DNA from: Diplonema papillatum
Taxonomy: Eukaryota; Euglenozoa; Diplonemea; Diplonemida; Diplonemidae
Length of the DNA stretch: 64,000 nt
Assembly: GCA_030068145.1 (NCBI GenBank)
Contig: JAPJBO010000762.1
Location: forward strand, 1 to 64,000
Direction of reading: 5' to 3'
In this document: positions 27,831 through 38,134 of the stretch, one piece after another
Numbering within the stretch: the stretch's first letter is position 1
How the letters are laid out: the number at the start of each line of letters is the position of its first letter
Notes under the pieces: generated by a model
The model's input: only the letters and a program-made list of their open reading frames with translations
Databases searched by the model: none
What the model was told of the DNA's origin: nothing
Made by a program: the position numbers and the translations under genes

Positions 27831-28629
27831 CACCCATTCCACGAAAAAGTGTCACAGATTTCGGCTTTTTTCGGATTTCTGCCGAAAATTTCCATCTGCA
27901 GGTCCGAAAATGGTCGGTTTCGAGATTTTGAGGACACGTTTGAATCCGTTGAGGACAGGGCTTTCCGAATATTTGGTCGGATAAAATTTTGACCGACCTC
28001 CCCCCCGGAAATGGAGGTCGGCACCCGAAAAAATGGGGTCCTGGAGATCGGTTTTTTTTCTCTCTGTATCCAGGAGGGGGTCAGATTTTGATCGCTGGGC
28101 TAGCTGGCAGCTTGCCCATAATCGCGCATCCCAGAACTACTCGAAACCCAAAAGATTTCCCAAAAAGACAGGGTGCGGTAACCGTTAGGCTATGTTGCCA
28201 AACTCGGGCCAAAATTCGCTTTCAGCGCCTGCTCAGTTGGAAATCTTATCGGAAAGTGCGAGATCGTCATTTGCTCGTTTCCAGCGGTATTTCTGCTCTC
28301 TCAGAGCTTATTTCGCCCGGTTTGCGAAGAACTCAAAATGAGTCCAAAATTCTCACTCCGCAGTGAACAAAAGATTTCTCCGCCGTTTTTTTAGCCCATG
28401 GTCCAGAGGTTACCACACCCACACAGGGGTTTGAGGGTAGCCCCAAAACCGACCTTTTGTCCATCTGCACGCCAGATTTTGGTCGCCACGCGAGCTGATT
28501 GCTTGCCCATAGTCGCCAGGGATAGCTCTTTCCATCCCAACAAAAATTTCCCAAAAATTCCAAAATTTTGACCCAAAACGGGCTGCTTTTCAGACGGAAA
28601 ATCTGTGACACTTTTTCGTGGAATGGGTG
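27831..28629. mobile_element. Small MITE with 29-bp TIRs, CAC ends and 4-bp TSD
   Basis: The inverse ends start CACCCATTCCACGAAAAAGT and match over 29 bp. ATAA flanks both sides (27827-27830, 28630-28633). CAC ends with a 4-bp A/T-centred TSD fit the Chapaev (CMC) group; this is an inference. About 0.8 kb, no coding. Confidence 0.7.
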
Positions 28630-28715
28630 ATAAACTTTGGGGAATTTGTAGTTTTTACAAATGTGAATTTTTTTTGTGTCGATAATACACGTCGGAATTT
28701 TTTTTGACAGATAGG

Positions 28716-30400
28716 CCCATAGCTGTCAGCCACAAGATAGCCACAAGTGGCTAATTGGGAGCCACAAAGTAGCCACAAACCTTGTGGCTACCTTTGTGGC
28801 TAATTATGCAAAATTTTGGTACCCAGGAAAACCACGTGAAACTAGCTTTTTCGGCCAGAAAATGCATCTGAAACACAATTTCTGACGATTTTGACAGGTT
28901 TTTGAGCCAGAATCTGGATAAGCTGCTTCGCCCTGGCCTCGGTATCCTCAGCCGCGAGTCAGCGAGAACGTTGGCAACTCTGTCAGTAATTTCGTACAAC
29001 ACCGAAGCAATTCAAGGCTTGAAAAGTTCAGAAAAGAACAACAAACTGCCGCATCGTGCCAACACGGTCGCAAAACTAATGCTAATGCCATAATTCTAGT
29101 ACATTTTGAGTCGGAGAGTGCACCGGAGGAAGACGAACCCGTCGAAAGCGAAGTTGATAGTTCAGACAGCAGTCAGTACGAACCTGCCAATGCTTCTGTT
29201 GACAGGTTTTGGAGCAGGCAAGGAATCAATTTAGTTCAAAGGGTCTCTTGTCCGCAAACCCGTTCAGTTGCGGGGTTCATAGTCTCCAACTTTTCCTGCC
29301 AAAGGACCAAACCACGCAGGTGGTGACAACCGTGGTCTAAGGTTACTAGTAACGACGACAAAGCACGCTGATATTCTGGGATACGCAGGAGGACAGCAAC
29401 GACCCAGCAAACGGCAGAGCATTTCACAATTATGACAGCTCTTCTGCTCGGTGTGCAAGCTACCCCGTCACCAGCGAGTTTGCTTGCTTGCCGGCCGTTG
29501 AGTGCGACTACACGGCAGCAGGCATAGTACAGCAGGAGCACACTGACAGTGTGACTGACTCCCTGTACCCAACAGCTGTTACTGAGTGGCACTGTTACAC
29601 TTGTTGCAATCAATGTCCGAAAGAGTTCAAGAAGGAGCCATGAAAAAGTATCCGAGAAAAGTAGCGGGGGCAATCTCTCACACGTCTTGGAAATTCCTCG
29701 CGGGCTCCTGTAGCACCCCAGCCAGGGCACAAGGGAAATGGCTTCTGGTGGCTGACTTTCCGACAATACCGGTCCCAGCCTGCCGGGCAGCACGAGCCGC
29801 AGGCCCGCGGCAGGGAGCTCAAGCTCAGTCACCATCCGCCAGCTCCTGACTATTATCAGACGGCTGACACTTTTCTTTGCAGCTTTCTAGCATCATTCAA
29901 ATCTGATTGCCTGCGGCGGTATTGGTTGCCGCTCTCTCCCACTCCTCCTCTGGGGTCATTGAAGAGGCTCGGAGAGCGCCGGTCGCTGGTTGAGAGGCCC
30001 TCTCAGAGGGTTTTAGGACAGAAATGGTAAGCGCTGTGCAAGTAGAACGGGTCTGTCACTCTCGCTAACCTGAATTATGCACGATTCTGTGTGCATAATG
30101 CCTACTACTACTTTAGTAGCAGTAGAGTATTAGTAATCCGTTTACCAATGGTACCCCAGGGTGCGCAACCAGGATGCCGAGCCCAGGGTGAAGCAGCTCA
30201 CCAAAATGCTGGCCCAAAAACCTGTCAAAATCATCAGAAAATGTTTTTCAGATGCATTTTCTGGCCGAAAAAGCTAGTTCCACGCGGTTTTCCGTGATAA
30301 CAAAATTTTGCATAATTAGCCACAAGGTAGCCACAAGGTTTGTGGCTACTTTGTGGCTAAATGGGGCCACAATGTGGCAACCTTGTGGCCGACAGCTATG
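28716..30400 (-). mobile_element. CATAG element, copy 2, inverted (TSD GATAGG)
   Basis: Inverse orientation to 8654-10332 and similar throughout, including the acidic remnant frame at 29097-29250 (E-S-E-S-A-P-E-E-D-E-P type). TSD GATAGG at 28710-28715 and 30401-30406. A second independent TSD of the same length supports 6 bp as a family trait. Confidence 0.82.
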
Positions 30401-30406
30401 GATAGG

Positions 30407-30668
30407 GAAGGTGCAAAAAACATTTTGGTAAACATTGTTTACCGATTTTTCAGAAAAGGGGGGGGGGGTCGGTAAACATTCACTGTACTGTGGGTCGGGC
30501 CTGGCGTGTCGCTCTCTATAGTGCGTCTTCGTCACAACCACGCAGCCTGTTTGAGGCGGGGGGGCCTCCAAGCGAACACTTTTGAAGCCGGACAACCTGC
30601 ATACGTCTGTTTTTCAGTGGGGACAACCTCCGAACCTTGGCCTTGGACGTGCGGTAACAACGTCCCAA
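30407..30668. repeat. Outer flank of the giant inverted repeat, left arm
   Basis: It has an inverse counterpart at 40711-40985, including GGTAAACATTGTTTACC-like palindromes and a long G-run. No gene. Its presence in both arms shows that the inverted structure extends beyond the retrotransposons. Confidence 0.75.
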
Positions 30669-30940
30669 CATTGGATAGGTAGGATTTAGAGGTTGTCCCA
30701 TCTCGAAAACAAGGTTTTAGAGGTTGTCCCACCTCGAAAACAAACCTTTAGAGGTTGTCCCACCTCGAAAGCAAACTTTTAGAGGTTGTCCCACCTCGAA
30801 AACAAACTTTTAGAGGTTATCCCACCTCGAACACAAACTTTTAGAGGTTGTCCCACCTCGAAAGCAAGCTTTTTGAGGTTGTCCCACCTCGAAAGCAAGC
30901 TTTAAGAGGTTGTCCCACCTCGAAAACAAACTTTTAGAGG
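30669..30940 (-). repeat. 31-bp tandem array, left arm
   Basis: About nine units of AGGTTGTCCCACCTCGAAAA plus CAAACTTTT. Each unit contains the inverted pair GAGGT/ACCTC. The array directly abuts the B2 end of the YR-1 element. Confidence 0.9.
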
Positions 30941-31455
30941 GAATTGTCGCTTGAGCACCTCGGCCTTTTTCGCACAACTTGCATGATCGCTTCTGCCGAA
31001 CCGTATCAAGAAGAAGGGAAGAGGAAGCTATTAAAACCAGCATTTTGCAACGTACAACTTGCGGAAGGGATAGAAAGACTCGCCAGTTGGGGGATAGGAA
31101 TCCACCGCAACGACGACGTCACCTTCCATCCGGGGGCAAGGGAGGGCGGGCATGAGAATGTTGAGTAGACTTCACCCACCCAGGCCACCCACAAGTACCT
31201 GGGGTAGGTAGTGTGTGCGTATTGGGCCTCCATTGCTGGCGACTATTCCCATCGTAAACTGCAAGAATTGTCGCTTGAGCACCTCGGCCTTTTTCGCACA
31301 ACTTGCATGATCGCTTCTGCCGAACCGTATCAAGAAGAAGGGAAGAGGAAGCTATTAAAACCAGCACTTTGCAACGTACAACTTGCGGAAGGGATAGAAA
31401 GACTCGCCAGTTGGGGGATAGGAATCCACCGCAACGACGACGTCACCTTCCATCC
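30941..31455 (-). repeat. Split direct repeats B1-A2-B2 of YR-1
   Basis: About 190 bp (B, with GACGTCACCTTCCATCC at one edge and GAATTGTCGC at the other) occurs twice, separated by a 130-bp A copy that matches the A1 segment at 35211-35324. The RT-RNase H stop codon lies at the start of B1. Confidence 0.9.
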
Positions 31456-33115
31456 GCCACTCCGCCAGTGAAGAAGTCCCTTACCGCTTGTGTGACCAAA
31501 CGAAGGGACCCCGAGGTGAAGGCCGTCAGGGGTACTCTCGACGGTAAGTCAGCCGGATTTCCGGCGCTACGTACCCACCGGACGGATATCGCACATTTCA
31601 AATGATTCAATCGAACAAGGCCGTTCGTGACCGCACAGTTCAGTACCTTACTTTTGACACAGGCACCTTTCCGGGCCACCCCCTTAACGGTGGTGTTGTC
31701 AACTACGATATCGACTCTGCCTCCCGCCACAGAGGTTGGCAGAGCTGCAATCACGCGCTCGAACGCAAGAGCTTCAAGCTCGTTGATGTGCAGTCTGGTC
31801 TCTTCGGGCAGCCAAGCTGCGCCCAGAATCGAAACCTCAGCCGTGCGGGAGTCGACAAGGACGCCACCCCAACCCTTTTTACTGGCGTCAACAAACGCCG
31901 TTATCGCAGGAGGGCCCCGAGACGACAGAACTACTCGCGGCTTCATGACCGCATCAATCCAGGATTGCAAAGATGCACAAACACTTGGGGATAGAGCAAC
32001 AATGTCAGACGGCAGTTTCATCGCACGATTAAGCGCATTCGTCACTCTTCGCAAAAACTTTAGGGCAAACCAAAAAGAACCGGGGAAAACCCCTGCAACA
32101 GCCGAAGCGTGGAGGAGGCGACCGCCTAGTGTCTCCAGCTCGCCAGCCGAGAGAGATCCCAGTCCCATCGCGTATCGTGTTTTCAGAAGCTTTTTCTTGA
32201 GCTTTTGGCTAACGGCAACTTCTCGAGTAGAGTGATTCCACCGAACCCCGATGAAATCATACCGTGCAACCGCTGTTGTGGAATCGGCTTCCTTCCACGT
32301 GAGGCAATACTCCTCGGCCGTGCGGTCGAGGCGGTGCGTCGCTCTCCGAACCTCAGCCTTCGGGCCCGTGTAGCGGATATTGTCTATCCACACATCAACG
32401 ACCACCTTCGTCTCAGCAAACTCTGATCGAACAAAGTCCGGATGGCCTGCCGACACCGCAGCCAGAGTATGCATGAGCTCTGGTGCGCAGCAGTGACCCA
32501 TCGGCAAGCGCGTTAGCTCCCACCACGAACCATCTGCATCGCAAAAACGGAATAGTTTGCGCGCCTCTGGCGGGATGCTCACAGCATAGAACCCGGTTCT
32601 AAAATCGCGGGTGGAGCCACATTCCTGGTGGACGGCTTCCAGATACCGCGACACATGTTCCAGAGATAATGACGCCTCGTAGCCCGTGCTATTGGCCGCG
32701 TCGTTTGCGTCCCTGGTCCACAGGATGAACCTCTGCCGCAATCCTCCGTCCTTCTCCTCTATGACGGTGAACGGCACGTTCATTAGCAAACCCGGACCAG
32801 AAACAGGACGCGCCACACCGTGTTCGGAAAGCTGACGAGCATGCGCAGGCTGCAGCCGCGACGGCGCACCCACTGATGGCAACACGTTACCGAGATCCGG
32901 TCGGAACGCGGTCAGCCACGTCTCGTCGAACCTCTCTCGCACTTCAGGTCGCATCCTGCTTCGCAAACCGTCGACATCCATCGTCTTCACTGACGTGACA
33001 TGCAATGGCGCCGCGTGCTCTTTCTCTGTCCGCGGAAGGCGCGTCGAACGCCCGCGTCGAGTAATCGTATGCCTTCCGGCAAGCTTCGCGAACAGATCTG
33101 AGCGCAGGAAGTGGT
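31443..33115 (-). CDS. YR-1 reverse transcriptase and RNase H (left copy)
   Basis: The frame ends at 31443 and is open far upstream, overlapping the recombinase gene in the -1 frame; no Met precedes the RT core, so it is probably made by frameshifting from the recombinase. RT motif A lies in S-T-R-D-F-R-T-G-F-Y, motif B in L-P-M-G-H-C-C-A-P, and motif C reads V-W-I-D-N (W-I-D-N at 32379-32390) instead of x-x-D-D. RNase H follows with F-V-D-A-S, I-N-E-L-E-A, V-V-D-N-T and a final N-P-A-D-L-P-S-R. There are no internal stops. The same motif C occurs in YR-2. Confidence 0.88.
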
Positions 33116-34294
33116 TCAAAGATGTATCGTCACCTTCCCCGTCTCTAGCGCCCGGGCCATCGCAACGGGGTCTGCGCCGTATCGCACCGTCACGCCTGAC
33201 AGTGCTCCCGGGCCGCCCTGCTCCTTGTGTTTTGCAAGGCGCTCGACCAAATGCGGGGGTATCGGAACCCCTCTTCCCATCAACTGGAAAATACGTGTCA
33301 TCGCGCCTCTTTTCACCGAGTGCGCCGTGTAACCGCGCATCAGGTTCGATCGCCCCCACAATTCGTCGAGTTTTGTCGTCGAGATCGTTGTGAGGTTGTT
33401 GAACGGAATTAACGATTGGAGCAGCGTCGCAATCTCCGCCGTAAGCGGACCCTTCACGACAGTGAACCGTGATGCTTTGAAAGGGTCCGCCCGTCGTCCC
33501 TTCGGCGTCTGCATCCAGTCCACGATGATCTCCGCTGGAGAAATCAAGAGGAACTGAGACGCTGCCAAAGCCGCCACCTCCGCCCAACGGGAGGCCGTCT
33601 TCCACGCCAACAACGCCGCGAGCATCACATCTGGTTGTTGTTGTCGGGCCCATTTCAAAAGGGTATCCTTCTCCATCGGTTTCGCCTGCCTCAGCGGCAC
33701 CGCCGCCCCAGCGTTCCGCAACGCCGAAGCCAAAGACCGGAGCGGCGCGTTGTCCAAGCCCAGGGCCCCAAACGTGGCTGACATTGCCTTCGCATACGTC
33801 AAAAGGCCCTGCGGCTGCACCCCAGTCGCTGCAATGAAAAGGCATGCCGCATCGGGGGTCAGGGGAAGTCGCTGCTGTGAAACCCACACCTGGAACCGGC
33901 GCCATAAGGCCCGACGCTCCTGCAGGGTGGACTCCGCCCACATTACCCGAACCAGTGCCTCCAAGCGCTGGGTCGCAACCGGCCGCGTCACCCCCACTTC
34001 CCCCGTACGGGTTGTGCGCCCAGACCTGCCGCTCGTCAAAATGCCGAGCACCGCCTTCCCGATCTCTGTCGATGGAACTGGCATAGAAGTCGGAGATGCA
34101 TTGGAGGGCGTGATGGATTGCGGAGATGGCGTTGCTGATCGCATTGTCATGACGCGTGTTTGGGAGGCTGCGAGAGGAGGTTTGGTTGTAAGGCGTGCAG
34201 CCACGGGGAAGTTCGTCCGCGGGCTGGTCGAGGATCGGAGAGGTCGATACGTCCTTGGTATGGCGAGAGGAGGGGGAATCTTTGTTACTGGCAC
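33116..34294 (-). CDS. YR-1 tyrosine recombinase (left copy)
   Basis: A 392-codon frame. Residues 1-80 are basic and Ser/Pro-rich; a SAM-like helical core domain follows (R-R-A-L-W-R-R-F region), then the catalytic domain with T-A-S-R-W-A-E (Arg I), A-H-S-V-K-R-G (His box) and T-V-R-Y-G (Tyr). The His box has Lys where H-x-x-R enzymes have Arg II, with Arg next to it. The enzyme should insert circular or linear cDNA without TSD. It lies between gag and RT, starting 24 bp after gag in another frame; the listed start is the first Met-like codon of the open frame and the true start is uncertain. Confidence 0.85.
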   Translation of the reverse strand: MPVTKIPPPLAIPRTYRPLRSSTSPRTNFPVAARLTTKPPLAASQTRVMTMRSATPSPQSITPSNASPTSMPVPSTEIGKAVLGILTSGRSGRTTRTGEVGVTRPVATQRLEALVRVMWAESTLQERRALWRRFQVWVSQQRLPLTPDAACLFIAATGVQPQGLLTYAKAMSATFGALGLDNAPLRSLASALRNAGAAVPLRQAKPMEKDTLLKWARQQQPDVMLAALLAWKTASRWAEVAALAASQFLLISPAEIIVDWMQTPKGRRADPFKASRFTVVKGPLTAEIATLLQSLIPFNNLTTISTTKLDELWGRSNLMRGYTAHSVKRGAMTRIFQLMGRGVPIPPHLVERLAKHKEQGGPGALSGVTVRYGADPVAMARALETGKVTIHL

Positions 34295-34318
34295 GTTTGG
34301 TGGCCGGAGGGCAGCCAG

Positions 34319-35213
34319 TCATTTCCTCCCTCCGGCCCCGGCGTTTCCCTGCACCTGCGGCTTCTTGTAGGCACGGCGCTGCGGGGGTCCCCCGACACGT
34401 TCGCGCTGCGCTCGCAGCTTGGCCAAAACCTGCTCGACTGGGTCTTCGCTCTTCTCCTGAAGGCCGCGAACGATAGCTTTTCGGCTAATACCCTCCTCCA
34501 CGAAGGCCCGTTGCATCCGGAGGTCGAGCAACAGGTCATTGCCGAGCTTAACTTGCTCCGGTAGCATGTCCCAACCCGTGGTTGAGGCAGCTGTGACGAC
34601 CCAGCATTTCAACCTTACAAACAGATCAGAGAGAAGATCGCCACCCGGAAGATGCCTCTTACCAGCCACGTACGCCAACTCAAGGTCCCGGAGTAGACCA
34701 ACGTGATCTGTGTCCATCTGCTCCCTCCAGCGGGTCACCTCCGTCGCCTCAGCAACAAAAGACGATACCACCGCCGGTGGTGCGAGCTCAGCCTTGGGCC
34801 CGGACCCGAGAACGCCTACTACCTTCTCCACCATTTGCCGGAGCGCGACCACTTCCTCGCGAAGCTGAGCTACTTCAGGTTCGGCGCGCACCGGCTCCTG
34901 GACAACGGACGGCGTGGACGGCCCCAGTGCAGGTTGCGGTACATCCACTGCAGGTTGAGGTACGTAGACACTGCTATCGGCCCTGGGGGGAACGCGCATC
35001 TCAGGTGCGCCCTCCTTCCACACGCCGTGGGCCTTCATCACCCGTCTGAGGAGGACCAACAAAAAAGAATTGGGCCCAGGCCTCAAGTTCCGTCGTTCGC
35101 AGACCACGCCTAGGGAGTGCGGCACCAACAACTTCCTCAAACCGGTCTTTAATTTCAGCAGGTACGCGAAACTTCAAGAACCCATTCGACGTCGTCTTCG
35201 AGAACATTGACAT
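34319..35213 (-). CDS. YR-1 gag-like protein (left copy), one frame change
   Basis: It starts at an ATG (35213) that is the last codon-sized part of repeat A1 and reads M-S-M-F-S-K-T-T. That frame runs to 35001; a second frame, open from 35140, carries on to 34319. The two meet in a T6 stretch near 35056-35061, so either slippage there or a one-base indel joins them. The protein has a heptad-like segment (L-R-E-E-V-V-A-L-R-Q-M-V) that suggests a coiled coil and a basic, Gly-rich C-terminus typical of nucleic-acid-binding gag proteins. No zinc knuckle. Function is inferred from position. Confidence 0.62.
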
Positions 35214-35324
35214 GAGAATGTTGAGTAGACTTCACCCACCCAGGCCACCCACAAGTACCTGGGGTAGGTAGTGTGTGCGTATTGGGCCTCCATTGCTGGC
35301 GACTATTCCCATCGTAAACTGCAA
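35211..35324 (-). repeat. YR-1 repeat A1
   Basis: 114 bp, identical to part of A2; its inner end supplies the gag ATG. The outer end breaks into the YR-2 RNase H frame. Confidence 0.85.
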
Positions 35325-35719
35325 AAGTGACCGTGTTGGGTGGGTCTTGGAACTCTGCGGAGAGCTCGTTGCACATAAACGAGTTAGAGGCTATTGCCTT
35401 CAAGTTAGTTGTCTTGGCTCTGCCGCCCTCGATTAGAGGTGGGAGAGTGGACATTGTGGTTGATAATACCACTGTGAAAGGAGTGGCCCGTAAGGGGTCC
35501 TGTTTGAAAAGTGCCGTCTTGAACGAGGCGGTAGTTAAAGGACTGGAACGCGTGCGTTCCTTGAATTGCGCTGTTTCTGTACGATGCGTCAGGAGTGAGG
35601 GCAACCCTGCGGACTTGCCGTCACGCGTACCGCTGACCATGATTGGCGCTGATGCGCTCGATTCAGTTGTACTTGCGGTGGGGCAGTTTCTCACTGGCGT
35701 TGTGGTGGATGGAAGGTGA
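35325..35719 (+). pseudogene. YR-2 RNase H, C-terminal fragment
   Basis: 130 codons nearly identical to the end of the YR-2 RT-RNase H at 61176-61570, including the I-N-E-L-E-A-I and V-V-D-N-T boxes and the natural stop. One conserved W-V-R is C-V-R here. The 5' part is missing because the YR-1 A1 repeat abuts it. Confidence 0.85.
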
Positions 35720-36211
35720 CCTCGCCCAAGCTCGTTTCCCCGGGTTAAGGCAGTCACTCAACATTCCCTTGCGCTAGTGCTATCAGTTACAAAGACGTGT
35801 TCTTACTTCTCCCTTTCTCCTAGGCAGTTCTCGTCAGACAATACGAAGAGCAGAAGCTCTTCTAGGCAGTTCTCGTCAGACAATACGAAGAGCAGAAACT
35901 CTCACAGTTTCACTGAGGGAGTTGATGCACCACGAAAAGTCGATTAGAGAACTTAACACAGCCTTCAGGGTGTGGTTGGTTCAAAGAGAAATTCAAGTTT
36001 TCCCACCCTCCCTAACCCCCCGGTGACCTCGCCCAAGCTCGTTTCCCCGGGTTAAGGCAGTCACTCAACATTCCCTTGCGCTAGTGCTATCAGTTACAAA
36101 GACGTGTTCTTACTTCTCCCTTTCTCCTAGGCAGTTCTCGTCAAACAATACGAAGAGCAGAAGCTCTTCTAGGCAGTTCTCGTCAGACAATACGAAGAGC
36201 AGAAACTCCTC
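35719..36211 (+). repeat. YR-2 split direct repeats B1-A2-B2
   Basis: B, starting GGTGACCTCGCCCAAGC, occurs at 35719-35911 and 36022-36211, separated by A2 starting TCACAGTTTCACTGAGGG (35911-36021). Each B ends in two 41-bp tandem units containing CAGTTCTCGTCAGACAATAC. B2 abuts a 31-bp array. Confidence 0.85.
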
Positions 36212-36588
36212 GTTGTCCCACCTCGAAAACAAGCTTTTAGAGGTTGTCCCACTTCGAAAACAAGCTTTTCAAGTTTGTTTTCGAGGTGGGACAACCTCTA
36301 AAGGTTTGTTTTCGAAGTGGGACGACCTCTAAAAAGTTTGTTTTCGAGGTGGGACAACCTCTAAAAGCTTGCTTTCGAGGTGGGACAACCTCTAAAAGCT
36401 TGTTTTCGAGGTGGGACAACCTCTAAAAGTTTGTTTTCGAGGTGGGATAACCTCTAAAAGCTTGCTTTCGAGGTGGGACAACCTCGAAAAGTTTGTTTTT
36501 GAAGTGGGACAACCTCTAAAAGCTTGTTTTCGAGGTGGGACAACGAGGTGGGACAACCTCTAAAGGTTTGTTTTCGAGGTGGGACAAT
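36212..36588 (+). repeat. 31-bp tandem array, centre 1
   Basis: Units of the GAGGTGGGACAACCTCTAAA family. Unit orientation flips near 36262, giving a small inverted junction. Confidence 0.9.
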
Positions 36589-36896
36589 CACAGTTTCACT
36601 GAGGGAGTTGATGCACCACGAAAAGTCGATCAGAGAACTTCACACAGCCTTCAGGGTGTGGTTGGTTCAAAGAAAGTTCAAGTTTTCCCACCCTCCCTAA
36701 CCCCCCGGTGACCTCGCCCAAGCTCGTTTCCCCGGGTTAAGGCAGTCACTCAACATTCCCTTGCGCTAGTGCTATCAGTTACAAAGACGTGTTCTTACTT
36801 CTCCTTTTCTTCTCGGCAGTTCTCGTCAGACAATACGAAGAGCAGAAACTTCTTCTAGGCAGTTCTCGTCAGACAATACGAAGAGCAGAAACTCCC
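36589..36896 (+). repeat. YR-2 A-B repeat pair without coding region
   Basis: An A repeat (36589-36704) followed directly by a B repeat (36705-36896), with array on both sides. This is what recombination between split repeats, or excision of the coding part, would leave: the YR-element counterpart of a solo LTR. Confidence 0.8.
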
Positions 36897-37452
36897 TCTA
36901 AAGGTTTGTTTTCGAAGTGGGACAACCTCTAAAAGCTTGTTTTCGAAGTGGGACAACCTCTAAAAGCTTGTTTTCGAAGTGGGACAACCTCTAAAAGCTT
37001 GTTTTCGAGGTGGGACAACCTCTAAAAGTTTGTTTTCGAGGTGGGACAACCTCTAAAGGTTTGTTTTCGAAGTGGGACAACCTCTAAAAGTTTGTTTTCG
37101 AAGTGGGACAACCTCTAAAAGCTTGTTTTCGAAGTGGGACAACCTCTAAAAGTTTGTTTTCGAGGTGGGACAACCTCTAAAGGTTTGTTTTCGAAGTGGG
37201 ACAACCTCTAAAAGTTTGTTTTCGAAGTGGGACAACATCTAAAAGCCTGTTTTTCGAAGTGGGACAACCTCTAGAAGTTTGTTTTCGAAGTGGGACAACC
37301 TCTAAAGGTTTGTTTTCGAAGTGGGACAACCTCTAAAAGTTTGTTTTCGAGGTGGGACAACCTCTAGAAGTTTGTTTTCGAGGTGGGACAACCTCTTAAA
37401 GCTTGCTTTCGAGGTGGGACAACCTCAAAAAGCTTGTTTTCGAGGTGGGACA
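36897..37452 (+). repeat. 31-bp tandem array, centre 2
   Basis: About 18 units; variants GAAGTGGGAC and GAGGTGGGAC alternate. The last unit ends GTGGGACAA at the A1 border of the right YR-1 copy. Confidence 0.92.
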
Positions 37453-37564
37453 ATTGCAGTTTACGATGGGAATAGTCGCCAGCAATGGAGGCCCAATACG
37501 CACACACTACCTACCCCAGGTACTTGTGGGTGGCCTGGGTGGGTGAAGTCTACTCAACATTCTC

Positions 37565-38134
37565 ATGAAACCGATGGAGAAGGATACCCTTTTGAAATGG
37601 GCCCGACAACAACAACCAGATGTGATGCTCGCGGCGTTGTTGGCGTGGAAGACGGCCTCCCGTTGGGCGGAGGTGGCGGCTTTGGCAGCGTCTCAGTTCC
37701 TCTTGATTTCTCCAGCGGAGATCATCGTGGACTGGATGCAGACGCCGAAGGGACGACGGGCGGACCCTTTCAAAGCATCACGGTTCACTGTCGTGAAGGG
37801 TCCGCTTACGGCGGAGATTGCGACGCTGCTCCAATCGTTAATTCCGTTCAACAACCTCACAACGATCTCGACGACAAAACTCGACGAATTGTGGGGGCGA
37901 TCGAACCTGATGCGCGGTTACACGGCGCACTCGGTGAAAAGAGGCGCGATGACACGTATTTTCCAGTTGATGGGAAGAGGGGTTCCGATACCCCCGCATT
38001 TGGTCGAGCGCCTTGCAAAACACAAGGAGCAGGGCGGCCCGGGAGCACTGTCAGGCGTGACGGTGCGATACGGCGCAGACCCCGTTGCGATGGCCCGGGC
38101 GCTAGAGACGGGGAAGGTGACGATACATCTTTGA
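37565..38134 (+). CDS. YR-1 recombinase catalytic domain with new start (right copy)
   Basis: The A1 ATG, which starts gag in the left copy, is here fused in frame to recombinase codon K-P-M-E-K-D, giving a 189-codon frame. It keeps Arg I (T-A-S-R-W), the His box (A-H-S-V-K-R-G, His at 37928-37930) and the Tyr motif, but lacks the N-terminal core-binding domain. It could be a trans-acting or dominant-negative form, or simply a deletion product. No splice-site consensus lies at the junction. Confidence 0.7.
   Translation: MKPMEKDTLLKWARQQQPDVMLAALLAWKTASRWAEVAALAASQFLLISPAEIIVDWMQTPKGRRADPFKASRFTVVKGPLTAEIATLLQSLIPFNNLTTISTTKLDELWGRSNLMRGYTAHSVKRGAMTRIFQLMGRGVPIPPHLVERLAKHKEQGGPGALSGVTVRYGADPVAMARALETGKVTIHL

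Larger units (their letters stand above)
30941..35324 (-). mobile_element. YR-1 tyrosine-recombinase retrotransposon, near-complete copy
   Basis: Read on the minus strand, the order is A1 (35211-35324), gag, tyrosine recombinase, RT-RNase H, B1 (31263-31455), A2 (31133-31262), B2 (30941-31132). This is the split-direct-repeat plan of PAT/Ngaro/VIPER-type DIRS-order elements. There is no integrase, protease or methyltransferase. The gene order gag-YR-RT is the one I recall for VIPER; Ngaro and PAT place YR last. The A1 side abuts a YR-2 fragment and the B2 side a 31-bp array, so the two flanks do not match. Confidence 0.88.

Noticed and set aside
33090..33130. Programmed -1 slippery heptamer at the recombinase-RT overlap
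   Set aside because: The frame relation is -1 in both families, but I see no canonical slippery heptamer, so only the need for a shift is claimed.
36212..37452. 31-bp arrays as CRISPR-like arrays
   Set aside because: Units are contiguous with no unique spacers, there are no cas genes, and the context is a eukaryotic transposon cluster.
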